Positions 51,185 to 57,782 of a stretch of DNA of 64,000 nt are shown here, one piece after another. Every line of letters begins with the position of its first letter. The first letter of the stretch is position 1. Both the position numbers and the translations under genes were made by a program. Below the pieces are notes generated by a model that saw only the letters and a program-made list of their open reading frames with translations, had not been told where the DNA came from and searched no databases. Origin of the DNA: a virus; IMG/VR virus record IMGVR_UViG_3300032053_000017, positions 1 through 64,000 of that record. The stretch is one strand, 5' to 3'.

Positions 51185-51393
51185 TGGGTGTGCTGGTGAG
51201 GACCCTAGTCACGGAGACAAAGGACGGACTTGTTTCCTACGTTACTCAGGAGACGGCCGACCGTATCAAGGCTGACGGGTTTACAGTTGTCCACCCGCTG
51301 GTCCATTTCAAGATCCATGTCAACCCTTTGACAAGGGGTTTCTTATCCGTAGTGACGCCAGAAGACGTTATGGCGCTGTTCGTGAAGCCATAA
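51184..51393 (+). CDS. Hypothetical small protein
   Basis: A 69-residue protein, ATG overlapping the previous stop. Alternating strands and helix (KDGLVSYVTQETADRI, HPLVHFKIHV). No family recognised. Confidence 0.5.
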   Translation: MGVLVRTLVTETKDGLVSYVTQETADRIKADGFTVVHPLVHFKIHVNPLTRGFLSVVTPEDVMALFVKP

Positions 51394-51395
51394 TA

Positions 51396-51671
51396 ATGCG
51401 GTACCTGCTGCGCATCAAGGTCGATAGTCAGCCTGTTCTGTACGTTGATACCCACGGTAAGGCGCACTGGGTTGACCTTGAGAAACTGCAAGGTTTCTGC
51501 GAACGTTTTCTTACGGCCACCATCATCGAGTCAGCTCGCCGTGGGCCGGCGACCGAACTGACAGACACGTCGGCTATAGATATGGATCTACGTTCGGTGG
51601 GACTACCTACAGATGGTTCCCGGGCCAGCGTGGTGCTGGGCTTCGGGGTGGAGGACCGTCGTGCGCTCTAG
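51396..51671 (+). CDS. Hypothetical protein
   Basis: A 91-residue protein starting two bases after the previous stop. YLLRIKVDSQPVLYVDTHGK at the N-terminus looks like a beta hairpin, followed by a helix. It overlaps the next gene by 11 bases. Function unknown. Confidence 0.5.
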   Translation: MRYLLRIKVDSQPVLYVDTHGKAHWVDLEKLQGFCERFLTATIIESARRGPATELTDTSAIDMDLRSVGLPTDGSRASVVLGFGVEDRRAL

Positions 51672-51972
51672 GCTTCCCTTTATCAGACCGCTGTCGCAGG
51701 GAATCGCTGAACATGTGGGTTTGACCTGGTTTTTGAGCTTCGGGGGCATAGCGCTTGCTATCATGGGGCAGCTGCGTCTCGCCGGCTTGGCATGGTTCGG
51801 GCTGGGGGCTGGCGCGGTGGGCGTCGCCTTCGCGCGGGCGACTGGTACCGAGGACCTCAGGTTTATGAATGTGCGCCGGCATCTGGACGAGAAGGAGGTC
51901 GACTTCCTTCTTGGACATCTGCCATTTCTAGTCTTCGGGCTGCTTGCTCTGCTGCACAGGGAGGATAGGTAG
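51661..51972 (+). CDS. Small membrane protein
   Basis: A 103-residue protein with three hydrophobic segments (about 18-35, 42-58 and 86-99). The GTG at 51661 has GGAGG upstream. A holin-like role is conceivable, but no lysis gene is adjacent. Confidence 0.5.
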   Translation: MRSRLPFIRPLSQGIAEHVGLTWFLSFGGIALAIMGQLRLAGLAWFGLGAGAVGVAFARATGTEDLRFMNVRRHLDEKEVDFLLGHLPFLVFGLLALLHREDR

Positions 51973-51974
51973 AC

Positions 51975-52196
51975 ATGCCGATATATGAGTTTCGGTGCCC
52001 ATATTGCGGGCACGAGTTCGACAAACTGGTGCCTTATGGAACCGACGAGGCCCCGTGTTCAAATATCGGGATGATGGATAGTTACGGTAAACCGTGCGGG
52101 GCGTCGGCCAAGCGCGTGGAGGTGCCGTCCTCCCCGCCGGTGACTATTTTTAAGGCTGGCGGGTTCACCCGTTCAAGCAATAACGAGAAGCGGTAG
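51975..52196 (+). CDS. FmdB-type zinc-ribbon protein
   Basis: A 73-residue protein. MPIYEFRCPYCGHEFDKLV, CSNIG and CGASAKRVEV match the FmdB/CxxC putative regulatory family, a four-Cys ribbon. Such proteins are suspected regulators, unproven. ATG two bases after the previous gene. Confidence 0.75.
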   Translation: MPIYEFRCPYCGHEFDKLVPYGTDEAPCSNIGMMDSYGKPCGASAKRVEVPSSPPVTIFKAGGFTRSSNNEKR

Positions 52197-53044
52197 TGGA
52201 CTGTTCAACTTGTGGTCGCGTACGATCTAGTGGGCCTGAGGTGCAGATCATTAGAGCATGGGATGGGACTGTGACGGCGGTGTCTCGTAATCATGAGGCT
52301 ACGGAAAACGTGGTGGCCTTGACATACGCACCGAATGGGTTTAGGGAACGTGCCCGACAGCTCTTGGTCTTGTACGCTGAGAAGCACCAGTGCAATGGCA
52401 TGTTTGACGACAGGCCGTCAATACCGAGCCACTATGCTGCTCGTTGGGAGCCTCTTACCCACGCGGTGGGCCATATCGTGCCGCAAGAGTTGGCAGACCA
52501 GCTTGCTGAGTTGACACAAGAGGCTATCGAGTGGTTTCATGATCCTGCCCATGTACTGTTGGGCGACCCGACGGTGCGCGTGATCCCAGACGATGAGGTG
52601 CATACACGCATCATGGGGATGCAGTATGCCATGGATAAGGAAGTCATGCGGATCAATGGCGGTGGGCAGATCATGTCGCTGGTGAATCCCGAGACCATGG
52701 AGGGTTACGACCAGTTCATAGAGTGGTACGAGTTGAGTCTTGCGCGTCGAATGACATCACCTAGCTACAGTCTTGAGGCGCTCGGTTTCTACGCGGAGAC
52801 TGTGGAGCGCTACGACTTGACGAAGTTGCCATACGAGCAGCAGCGCGCTCTGGTGGAGCGGTGGGAGCGTGCTCACATCGACTATCTTGCCGCGCATCTA
52901 GATGTCGGATACGACGTGGACGGAGGCTATCTGCGTCAGCCATATCGGATCTTTGATCGTGAAGAACTGAAGCCGGCATCCTGGTCGGCGTACGATCCTT
53001 CACAGCAGTATACGCATTATTTCTATGACTACGATGGGAGGTAA
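52196..53044 (+). CDS. Hypothetical protein
   Basis: A 282-residue protein with a GTG overlapping the FmdB stop. N-terminal CSTCGRV may be half a metal site; the rest is alpha-rich with many Tyr and Trp and an aromatic end (HYFYDYDGR). It has no capsid-like signature that I can recognise. Function unknown. Confidence 0.5.
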   Translation: MDCSTCGRVRSSGPEVQIIRAWDGTVTAVSRNHEATENVVALTYAPNGFRERARQLLVLYAEKHQCNGMFDDRPSIPSHYAARWEPLTHAVGHIVPQELADQLAELTQEAIEWFHDPAHVLLGDPTVRVIPDDEVHTRIMGMQYAMDKEVMRINGGGQIMSLVNPETMEGYDQFIEWYELSLARRMTSPSYSLEALGFYAETVERYDLTKLPYEQQRALVERWERAHIDYLAAHLDVGYDVDGGYLRQPYRIFDREELKPASWSAYDPSQQYTHYFYDYDGR

Positions 53045-53046
53045 AA

Positions 53047-53703
53047 GTGCCACGAAGTGATGAACTCGACAGTTACATAGGGAGGACCGTTCGAGCGATC
53101 AGGTTCGACGGCGCGCGTATCGAGGGCGTGCTGGAGTCGGTATCCCATCAGGATGTGGACGATATACTGGTGATCGGTCCAGATCCAATTCGGCTTGGGA
53201 AGCTTACGCAGCTGTTCGTTATCGATGACAGCAGCCCGCCAGACATCGGGTATCCTCAGATCTGGCCGGAGTCAGGTGGCACGCCTTTCATCGAGGACGT
53301 AGCTGAAGAGACCGACCAAGAGATCTACGACAAGGCCATCCAGCTCTTGGAGAGGTCTGTCATAGTGTCTATCGGACAAGAGAAGCTGAGCGGGACGCTT
53401 GAGGCGGTGAGTCCGTCGACTGCATCTGAGGGCTCTGTGCTGTATCTAGGTCTTACTGAGGGCGGGCCTACTTTGCGCATCAACCTGGTTGGGGTTACAG
53501 ACATCGAGGAGGATATAGGCCAGGGCGTGCCGCTGACGGTCACGGATTTGGAGTCGATGCTTCTCTCGGAGGATACCCCTGCCGAGGATGATCTGGACAT
53601 CGTGCTAGACCCCGAGGTTAAGGGGGCAGCGGAGGAGCCGCAGTATCCGGCCGACGCCACGGTCGATCCAGAGGACGGTGGACTGCTCGCTCCGCCGGCA
53701 TAG
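53047..53703 (+). CDS. Hypothetical protein with two Sm/LSm-like repeats
   Basis: A 218-residue acidic protein. Residues about 8-58 (GRTVRAIRFDGARIEGVLESVSHQ, then RLGKLTQLFVID) and about 96-155 (RSVIVSIGQEKLSGTLEAVSP, then RINLVGVTDI) share a five-strand pattern, G--V---------G-LE-VS. This resembles two fused small beta barrels of the Sm/Hfq or SH3 type. The C-terminal 60 residues are acidic. RNA binding is possible but unproven. Confidence 0.55.
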   Translation: MPRSDELDSYIGRTVRAIRFDGARIEGVLESVSHQDVDDILVIGPDPIRLGKLTQLFVIDDSSPPDIGYPQIWPESGGTPFIEDVAEETDQEIYDKAIQLLERSVIVSIGQEKLSGTLEAVSPSTASEGSVLYLGLTEGGPTLRINLVGVTDIEEDIGQGVPLTVTDLESMLLSEDTPAEDDLDIVLDPEVKGAAEEPQYPADATVDPEDGGLLAPPA

Positions 53704-53704
53704 G

Positions 53705-53820
53705 TTTCTAGACCGTAGGTTCTCTGATACGATAGCATAGAGAAACGTTTGGGACGGTTTTGACTGGTTTGCGTAGCGGGCACTGGGGGGTTCCCTGGTG
53801 GCTGGAAGGGACCGTCCTTT
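53705..53820 (+). promoter_or_regulatory. Putative promoter and structured leader
   Basis: A 136-base gap between genes. TGATACGAT (extended -10 with TACGAT at 53728-53733) follows GGTTTCTAGA, as at 42160. Downstream, GGACGGT (53752-53758) can pair with ACCGTCC (53811-53817), closing a 60-base loop that contains a CAC/GTG inner hairpin and ends in TTT. It reads as a promoter plus a structured 5' leader or attenuator for the 53840 gene. Confidence 0.4.
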
Positions 53821-53839
53821 ACGCGATATGGAGGGCGAG

Positions 53840-54244
53840 ATGCCAGCACTAAGTTTGAGCAAGTGTTCACAGCTGCTTGAGGCAGCCAGTTTCGAGCCCC
53901 TGCCTGGACGTACGTCGGGCGAGTCGGTAACTGCCCTCTGTATGGCGGCCAGCATGCATAAGTCGGCGGTCGAGAACGGATTGACTGCTGAGGTTCTGCT
54001 TGAGCTACGGACCAGTCGTTTTCCCATGCTGACCAAGACGGTCGAGGGCGGCTTCAAGCACATGATCTCAGTTGACAGCGGTGCCGTCTATGCTGAGCTT
54101 TGGAGCAAGGGCGACAACTGGTACGCGGTCACGGATGCCGCGATCAACCTAGTCAAGGGGATCCGCAAGGGCATGGATGCGCGAGATGCGGTGCCTCTGT
54201 TTCTGAAGGCCGTGTTCCCTCGAAAGCGTTGCTGCGGTGGATGA
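53840..54244 (+). CDS. Hypothetical protein
   Basis: A 134-residue protein. ATG at 53840 with GGAGGG upstream lies just after the structured leader. Helical N-terminus, beta segment ISVDSGAVYAELWSKGDNWYAV, and a basic Cys-containing end (FPRKRCCGG). First gene after a probable promoter. Function unknown. Confidence 0.55.
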   Translation: MPALSLSKCSQLLEAASFEPLPGRTSGESVTALCMAASMHKSAVENGLTAEVLLELRTSRFPMLTKTVEGGFKHMISVDSGAVYAELWSKGDNWYAVTDAAINLVKGIRKGMDARDAVPLFLKAVFPRKRCCGG

Positions 54245-54749
54245 GCCGGTAGTACTACTTAGCAGTGGGGTTGGCGTCTACGGTATAACGCAGGGCCTCT
54301 ATCAGTCGAGCGAGCCCATGGTGGACGCAGACTGGGACAAACTGTGGGAGCTGGCAGACGTGATCGTTGGGCTTAACGCGGCGGTAGTCAGCGAGGTGCC
54401 GACCAACAAGATGTTGGTCAAGTGGCCTATCGAGGATGGTCCGCTGCCGAACCTTGAGGTACTGCGCGGGCTGGTGGAGCTGCTGGCCGAGCTGCTAGAG
54501 AACGAGAAGCGTATCGTGGTATTCTGCGGCGCGGGTGCAAATAGGTCGGGACTGATCACAGCATTGGTCGTCCGCCAGCTAACAGGTGAGACTGGGCGCA
54601 GGGCCGCAGATCATGTGCGGACACGTCGACCGGGAGCGCTTATAAGCGGGACATTCAATATGTACCTCAACGCCTTGCCCGACCTGGAGGAAGAACTGGT
54701 AGGGGCAGGGCCTGAGACGCCCCAAGAGGGCGAGATCGAGGGGATCTAA
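54237..54749 (+). CDS. Dual-specificity phosphatase-like protein, copy 2
   Basis: A 170-residue Cys-phosphatase. VFCGAGANRSGLITAL carries Cys-x5-Arg (about residue 100), and WPIEDG provides a possible general acid. It parallels the 31853 protein in layout (PLSDG/WPIEDG, loop, then a basic RRPGA segment) and is a paralogue. Acidic C-terminal tail. GTG start overlapping the previous gene. Confidence 0.75.
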   Translation: MDEPVVLLSSGVGVYGITQGLYQSSEPMVDADWDKLWELADVIVGLNAAVVSEVPTNKMLVKWPIEDGPLPNLEVLRGLVELLAELLENEKRIVVFCGAGANRSGLITALVVRQLTGETGRRAADHVRTRRPGALISGTFNMYLNALPDLEEELVGAGPETPQEGEIEGI

Positions 54750-54750
54750 G

Positions 54751-54903
54751 ATGATCGAGCAGAAGTCGCTGACTCCCGAGGATCTGAGTAAGCTTGAGGC
54801 CGCCAAGGTGGCTCGCGAGCAGGAGCAGGCGAAGCCACGCGGCTGGCCGCCTATCCAGGGTCCTGCCGAGCAGCAGACCGGCGATGAGCCGGCGAGGGGG
54901 TAG
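54751..54903 (+). CDS. Small hypothetical protein
   Basis: A 50-residue ORF starting one base after the phosphatase. Helical Glu/Gln/Lys-rich N-terminus and Pro/Gly-rich end. Tight spacing supports translation; no family recognised. Confidence 0.45.
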   Translation: MIEQKSLTPEDLSKLEAAKVAREQEQAKPRGWPPIQGPAEQQTGDEPARG

Positions 54904-54907
54904 TACG

Positions 54908-55579
54908 ATGCCGTCAGATATGCAGAAGGCGGTCAACAAGGCGAAGGACGAGGTCGACGAGGTCGAAGAGATTGACTTCGATACTCTGTGGGGGCCAAGC
55001 AAGCCCGGTGATGGTGAGATGAGCGACAACATCTTCACTGATGAGACCAAGGACCCCGACAAGAAGTACGCCAAGGTCTACAACGTCGGCGACATCGACG
55101 TGGAAGGCGACGTGCCGGGTGTGATAAAGAAGGGTCTCTCGGTGAACGTGGCCGATGCGATCCATGACCTTCAGGAGGCGGCCGCGACTCTAGCTGAGAT
55201 CGGGGACGGGCTGGACAACGTAGGTAAGGCCGTGTCCTGCAAGGCCTGCGGTGGTAAGGTCTCGGAGGGACAGCGGAACCTCTACCGGAAAACGATGATG
55301 CGGCGCGGCTGGAAGCCGGAGGGACACAAGGCCTTCTGGTCGAAGATCTCTTCGGGCATGGACAAGGGTGGACCGGGTGGGCACCGGGCGTGCGTCGCGC
55401 GTATGGAGGGAAAGACGGATGATCCCCACTCGTACTGCGCATGGGCTGAGAACGAGGCGACTGGGAACTGGCCGTCAGAGGACCAGACCCAGGTGCAGGC
55501 TGTACGAAAGGCCCGCACGCTTGGAAGCCGCCTGGCCAAGCAGGCCCGGGCGCTGAACAGCTACCTCAAGGGGCTCTAG
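54908..55579 (+). CDS. Structural-type hypothetical protein with CA-motif C-terminus
   Basis: A 223-residue protein with an acidic N-terminal region, CKACGG near residue 115, and a C-terminal HRACVARMEG...DPHSYCAWAENEATG stretch. That C-rich block recurs in phage head-related proteins. Probably a virion or head-assembly protein. It ends one base before a consensus promoter, closing the structural block. Confidence 0.5.
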   Translation: MPSDMQKAVNKAKDEVDEVEEIDFDTLWGPSKPGDGEMSDNIFTDETKDPDKKYAKVYNVGDIDVEGDVPGVIKKGLSVNVADAIHDLQEAAATLAEIGDGLDNVGKAVSCKACGGKVSEGQRNLYRKTMMRRGWKPEGHKAFWSKISSGMDKGGPGGHRACVARMEGKTDDPHSYCAWAENEATGNWPSEDQTQVQAVRKARTLGSRLAKQARALNSYLKGL

Positions 55580-55608
55580 TTGCCAACTGCGGTCGGTTGT
55601 GTTATAAT
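55580..55608 (+). promoter_or_regulatory. Consensus sigma70 promoter
   Basis: TTGCCA (55580-55585), a 17-base spacer and TATAAT (55603-55608), with TG one base before the -10. It lies right after the structural block and before the short ORF and tRNA region. The best host-type promoter in the window. Confidence 0.75.
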
Positions 55609-55646
55609 GGACACAGACAGGGTATAGTACTACAGAGGAGGACGGG

Positions 55647-55880
55647 GTGTTCGACGAGTCCATAGAGACGGCCCAAGGATGGAAGGGCTTTTACCGAAGT
55701 TCAGGAATAAGCACGCCTACTGCTAATGTCCGACAGGCGTGGAGCTTCGGCTGGCTCGTTGACCCCCGTCGTGGGAAAAGCGGTGGCGCAGCGGTCGCGG
55801 AAACGACAGGCGGGTTGGCTGGGCGCAATCGGTCCAGGCGCCACCACATTTCAGAACTGAATAGCGATGACGGTACATAG
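55647..55880 (+). CDS. Hypothetical small protein before tRNA cluster
   Basis: A 77-residue ORF with a GTG start and AGAGGAGGA upstream, between a consensus promoter and a strong terminator. It is Gly/Ser/Arg-rich with no recognised family. The isolated promoter-ORF-terminator unit could instead be a non-coding RNA, but the ribosome site favours translation. Confidence 0.45.
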   Translation: MFDESIETAQGWKGFYRSSGISTPTANVRQAWSFGWLVDPRRGKSGGAAVAETTGGLAGRNRSRRHHISELNSDDGT

Positions 55881-55911
55881 CGTGCGGTAGAGCCTAGACG
55901 GTTTTACTGCG

Positions 55912-55938
55912 CGCCGTGTCCACCGACACGGCGTTTTT
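55912..55938 (+). terminator. Rho-independent terminator
   Basis: CGCCGTGTC pairs with GACACGGCG around a CACC loop (55912-55933) followed by TTTTT. It ends the 55580 transcription unit before the tRNA cluster, so the tRNAs need their own promoter or read-through. Confidence 0.85.
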
Positions 55939-56106
55939 GTTGTCTAGGGTTCAGGTCTCGGTGAAAGTACCGATAATACAGACGAGAGTGTATGACACGG
56001 GTGCGGGCAGGCATGGTGTAAAGCGAAGCACGCCGAGTCGGGGATCCCAACGACGCGGAGGCTGCTGGGCATACGGGTCCAGGCTGCCGGCTCGATATAA
56101 CAACAC

Positions 56107-56194
56107 GGACGGTTGGCCGAGCGGACTATGGCGCCGCGGTGCTAACGCGGAGGTCCTTCGGGGCCCGGGAGTTCGAATCTCTCACCGTCCGCCA
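56107..56194 (+). tRNA. tRNA-Ser (GCT)
   Basis: Acceptor GGACGGT/ACCGTCC, anticodon loop GTGCTAA giving GCT for AGC/AGT, long variable arm as expected for Ser, T loop TTCGAAT, encoded CCA end. Confidence 0.9.
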
Positions 56195-56202
56195 ATTTTA
56201 AC

Positions 56203-56300
56203 GGGGAGTGGTGTAACAGGGCACACTGGTCTTTGTAGGGCCAGAGGAGATGGGTAAAACGTCTGGGGCAACCCAGGGACCGGCCCATCCTTCCCCGCCA
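56203..56300 (+). tRNA. Atypical tRNA-Thr (TGT) with 31-nt T loop
   Basis: GGGG/CCCC acceptor core, G discriminator and CCA are present, and the anticodon loop TTTGTAG reads TGT. The T stem GATGG/CCATC closes a 31-base loop that contains CTGGG-GCAA-CCCAG, a GNRA-capped hairpin, and no TTCRA. A normal tRNA-Thr (TGT) lies at 56633. It may be a disrupted gene, an RNA with an inserted element, or a tRNA mimic. Confidence 0.6.
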
Positions 56301-56323
56301 TATAGGTGAGAGGAACGATCAAG

Positions 56324-56464
56324 ATGACAGGTCTGTGTGGCAGGTGTAATCATCCGGCCATCATGAAGATGACGGACAGCAATGCTACGGTCAAGGTCTG
56401 CGCGTACCACTGGCACGTGTTGTCTGGGCAAGGCTGGAAGCAGGTTTACCCGAAGGGGCGGTAG
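56324..56464 (+). CDS. Small zinc-finger-like protein overlapping tRNA-Asp
   Basis: A 46-residue ORF with AGAGGAA before its ATG. CGRCNHP, then VCAYHWHV, suggests a CxxC...C...H metal site. Its last codons and stop lie inside the 5' acceptor strand of tRNA-Asp, so RNA processing and translation of this message would compete. Confidence 0.5.
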   Translation: MTGLCGRCNHPAIMKMTDSNATVKVCAYHWHVLSGQGWKQVYPKGR

Positions 56465-56529
56465 CTCAGCGGCAGAGCGCCCGGCTGTCGACCGGGAGGT
56501 CGCGGGTTCGATGCCCGTCCGCCCCGCCA
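56455..56529 (+). tRNA. tRNA-Asp (GTC)
   Basis: Acceptor GGGGCGG/CCGCCCC, anticodon loop CTGTCGA, T loop TTCGATG, CCA encoded. Overlaps the end of the small ORF upstream. Confidence 0.9.
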
Positions 56530-56532
56530 TAC

Positions 56533-56622
56533 TGGGGAGTGGCCGAGTCTGGATTATGGCGACCGTCTCGAAAACGGTTGGTCCGAGAGGGCACGGGGGT
56601 TCGAATCCCTCCTCCCCAGCCA
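56533..56622 (+). tRNA. tRNA-Ser (CGA)
   Basis: Acceptor TGGGGAG/CTCCCCA, anticodon loop CTCGAAA giving CGA (TCG codon), long variable arm, CCA encoded. Confidence 0.9.
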
Positions 56623-56632
56623 TATTAACAAT

Positions 56633-56709
56633 GCTGGAGTAGCTCAAGTGGGGAGAGCGGCTGTCTTGTAAACAGCGGGTTGGGGGTTCGAGGCCCTCCT
56701 CCAGCTCCA
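56633..56709 (+). tRNA. tRNA-Thr (TGT)
   Basis: Acceptor GCTGGAG/CTCCAGC, anticodon loop CTTGTAA, normal T arm, CCA encoded. Normal counterpart of the atypical Thr gene upstream. Confidence 0.9.
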
Positions 56710-56718
56710 TAATAGCGG

Positions 56719-56794
56719 TGCGGGGTAGAGCAATGGTTAGCTCGACGGCCTCATAAGCCGTAGATTGAGGGTTCGAATCCCTCCCCCGCTACCA
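56719..56794 (+). tRNA. Initiator-type tRNA-Met (CAT), copy 1
   Basis: Position 1 T faces 72 T (unpaired, as in bacterial initiators). D stem GAGC/GCTC has A11-T24, and the anticodon stem ACGGC/GCCGT has three G-C pairs next to the CTCATAA loop. CCA encoded. Confidence 0.85.
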
Positions 56795-56807
56795 AATAAT
56801 AATCAGC

Positions 56808-56884
56808 GCCGAGGTAGCTCAGCATGGTAGAGCGCCTGGTTGAAGGCCAGGGCGTCAGCGGTTCAACTCCGTTCCTCGGCACCA
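56808..56884 (+). tRNA. tRNA-Phe (GAA)
   Basis: Acceptor GCCGAGG/CCTCGGC, anticodon loop TTGAAGG, CCA encoded. Confidence 0.9.
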
Positions 56885-56886
56885 CA

Positions 56887-56963
56887 CGCGGGGTAGAGCG
56901 TTGGTCGCTCGCCAGCTTCATACGCTGGAGGTAGTTGGGTTCGATTCCCTTCCCCCGCTACCA
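56887..56963 (+). tRNA. Initiator-like tRNA (CAT), copy 2
   Basis: Acceptor GCGGGG/CCCCGC with C1 facing T72 unpaired, A11-T24 D stem, anticodon loop TTCATAC, CCA encoded. Initiator-like rather than elongator Met or lysidine-type Ile, though the anticodon stem has only two G-C pairs at 29-31. Confidence 0.8.
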
Positions 56964-56964
56964 T

Positions 56965-57033
56965 GGGGTCGGTAGCTCAGTGGTCAGAGCGCGGTCGCAC
57001 CGAGGACGCGGGTTCGAATCCCGCCCCTCCCCA
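56965..57033 (+). pseudogene. Degenerate tRNA
   Basis: D arm GCTC/GAGC and T arm GCGGG-TTCGAAT-CCCGC are intact, but only 17 bases separate them (about 23 expected), so the anticodon arm is truncated. The acceptor pairs only GGGG with CCC(T), and no CCA is encoded. Identity cannot be read. Confidence 0.6.
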
Positions 57034-57046
57034 TTTTAACAAGCAA

Positions 57047-57125
57047 GGGCCCGTAGCTCAGTTGGAATCAGAGCGCCGGTCTTCGAAACCGGGCGGCGGG
57101 GGTTCGAGTCCCTCCGGGCCCGCCA
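57047..57125 (+). tRNA. tRNA-Arg (TCG)
   Basis: Acceptor GGGCCCG/CGGGCCC, anticodon loop CTTCGAA giving TCG (CGA codon), CCA encoded. Confidence 0.9.
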
Positions 57126-57143
57126 TTAAACATAGGTGAATCT

Positions 57144-57557
57144 GTGCATAGGAAAGGAAACCCGAATCATCCCGCAATGTGCCAGTGTCCTTGGCACGGT
57201 GGATGTCGAAAGCCAGCGACGTTGGCTAAGACGGGCGTTCATTTGCGGCGTGGTAACGGGCATCATCGCATCGATTGCCTATGTCCGTTTTGTATTCCGA
57301 AGTCTGGCGATAAGAGCCCTACGTGGAAAGGCGGACAAGGGAAGTTTCAGTGGGAATGTAATGGATGGAAGGCCGCACGGCGGGTGGTCTGGGCGCGGGA
57401 TAAAGTGTGCCGTATATGCGGCGGGCCGCCTCGGAAGCGGCGGTTGGATGTTCATCATATCATCGCTCGACGCGATGGCGGGACTAACGATCCGAGCAAT
57501 CTGATCGGGGTTCATCAGGGCCGATGTCACAAGTCGGTCGAGACGTACAAAAACTGA
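57144..57557 (+). CDS. HNH endonuclease in tRNA cluster, copy 1
   Basis: A 137-residue probable homing nuclease with a GTG start after AGGTGA. N-terminal CQCPWHGGC knuckle, then CLCPFC, and the HNH core CRICGGP...LDVHHIIARRDGGTNDPSNLIGV...CHK with the catalytic His pair and late Asn/His. Its N-terminal C-CPWH block is shared with the 59039 HNH. It ends two bases before tRNA-Val, an insertion between tRNAs. Confidence 0.85.
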   Translation: MHRKGNPNHPAMCQCPWHGGCRKPATLAKTGVHLRRGNGHHRIDCLCPFCIPKSGDKSPTWKGGQGKFQWECNGWKAARRVVWARDKVCRICGGPPRKRRLDVHHIIARRDGGTNDPSNLIGVHQGRCHKSVETYKN

Positions 57558-57559
57558 AT

Positions 57560-57635
57560 AGGGGCGTAGCTCAATTGGAAGAGTGCCTGTTTTACAAGCA
57601 GGAAGTTGGGGGTTCGATTCCCTCCGCCCTTACCA
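57560..57635 (+). tRNA. tRNA-Val (TAC)
   Basis: Acceptor AGGGGCG/CGCCCTT with one G-T, anticodon loop TTTACAA, CCA encoded. Directly abuts the HNH stop. Confidence 0.9.
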
Positions 57636-57643
57636 GATATCGC

Positions 57644-57706
57644 AGGGGCTGGCAAGTCCTGGCTCTCACCAGGCACCGGGTGCCTACGTATAAGGCGTCA
57701 GCCCCT
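57644..57706 (+). other. Cloverleaf-like RNA element without CCA
   Basis: AGGGGCTG (57644-57651) pairs with CAGCCCCT (57699-57706), enclosing CCTGG/CCAGG, CAC/GTG and CCT/AGG hairpins. The three-armed shape with an 8-bp closing stem resembles a tRNA skeleton, but there is no TTCRA loop and no CCA. Possibly a decayed tRNA or part of an attachment region. Confidence 0.4.
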
Positions 57707-57710
57707 ATCA

Positions 57711-57780
57711 TGGGACATTTCGGTGGACATTTTGTCTGTCGAGTAGGTTCGAATCAGATAGGGACACAACACGGGACATT
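57711..57780 (+). repeat. GGGACATT-type short repeats around a tRNA-like GGTTCGAATC
   Basis: GGGACATT, GGACATTTT, GGGACAC and GGGACATT occur within 70 bases, flanking GTAGGTTCGAATC. Spaced short repeats beside a tRNA T-arm sequence resemble integrase arm sites and a tRNA-derived core, but no integrase gene is visible. Confidence 0.35.
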
Positions 57781-57782
57781 AT

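Noticed and set aside
52196-53044. Major capsid protein
   Set aside because: Size and position tempted, but the N-terminal CxxC, helical make-up and lack of HK97-like features do not support it.
55647-55880. tmRNA
   Set aside because: No tRNA-Ala-like ends, no tag ORF and no CCA; a ribosome site and GTG ORF fit better.
55916-56257. ORF across terminator and first tRNA
   Set aside because: It runs through a strong terminator hairpin and tRNA-Ser, with no ribosome site; chance open frame.
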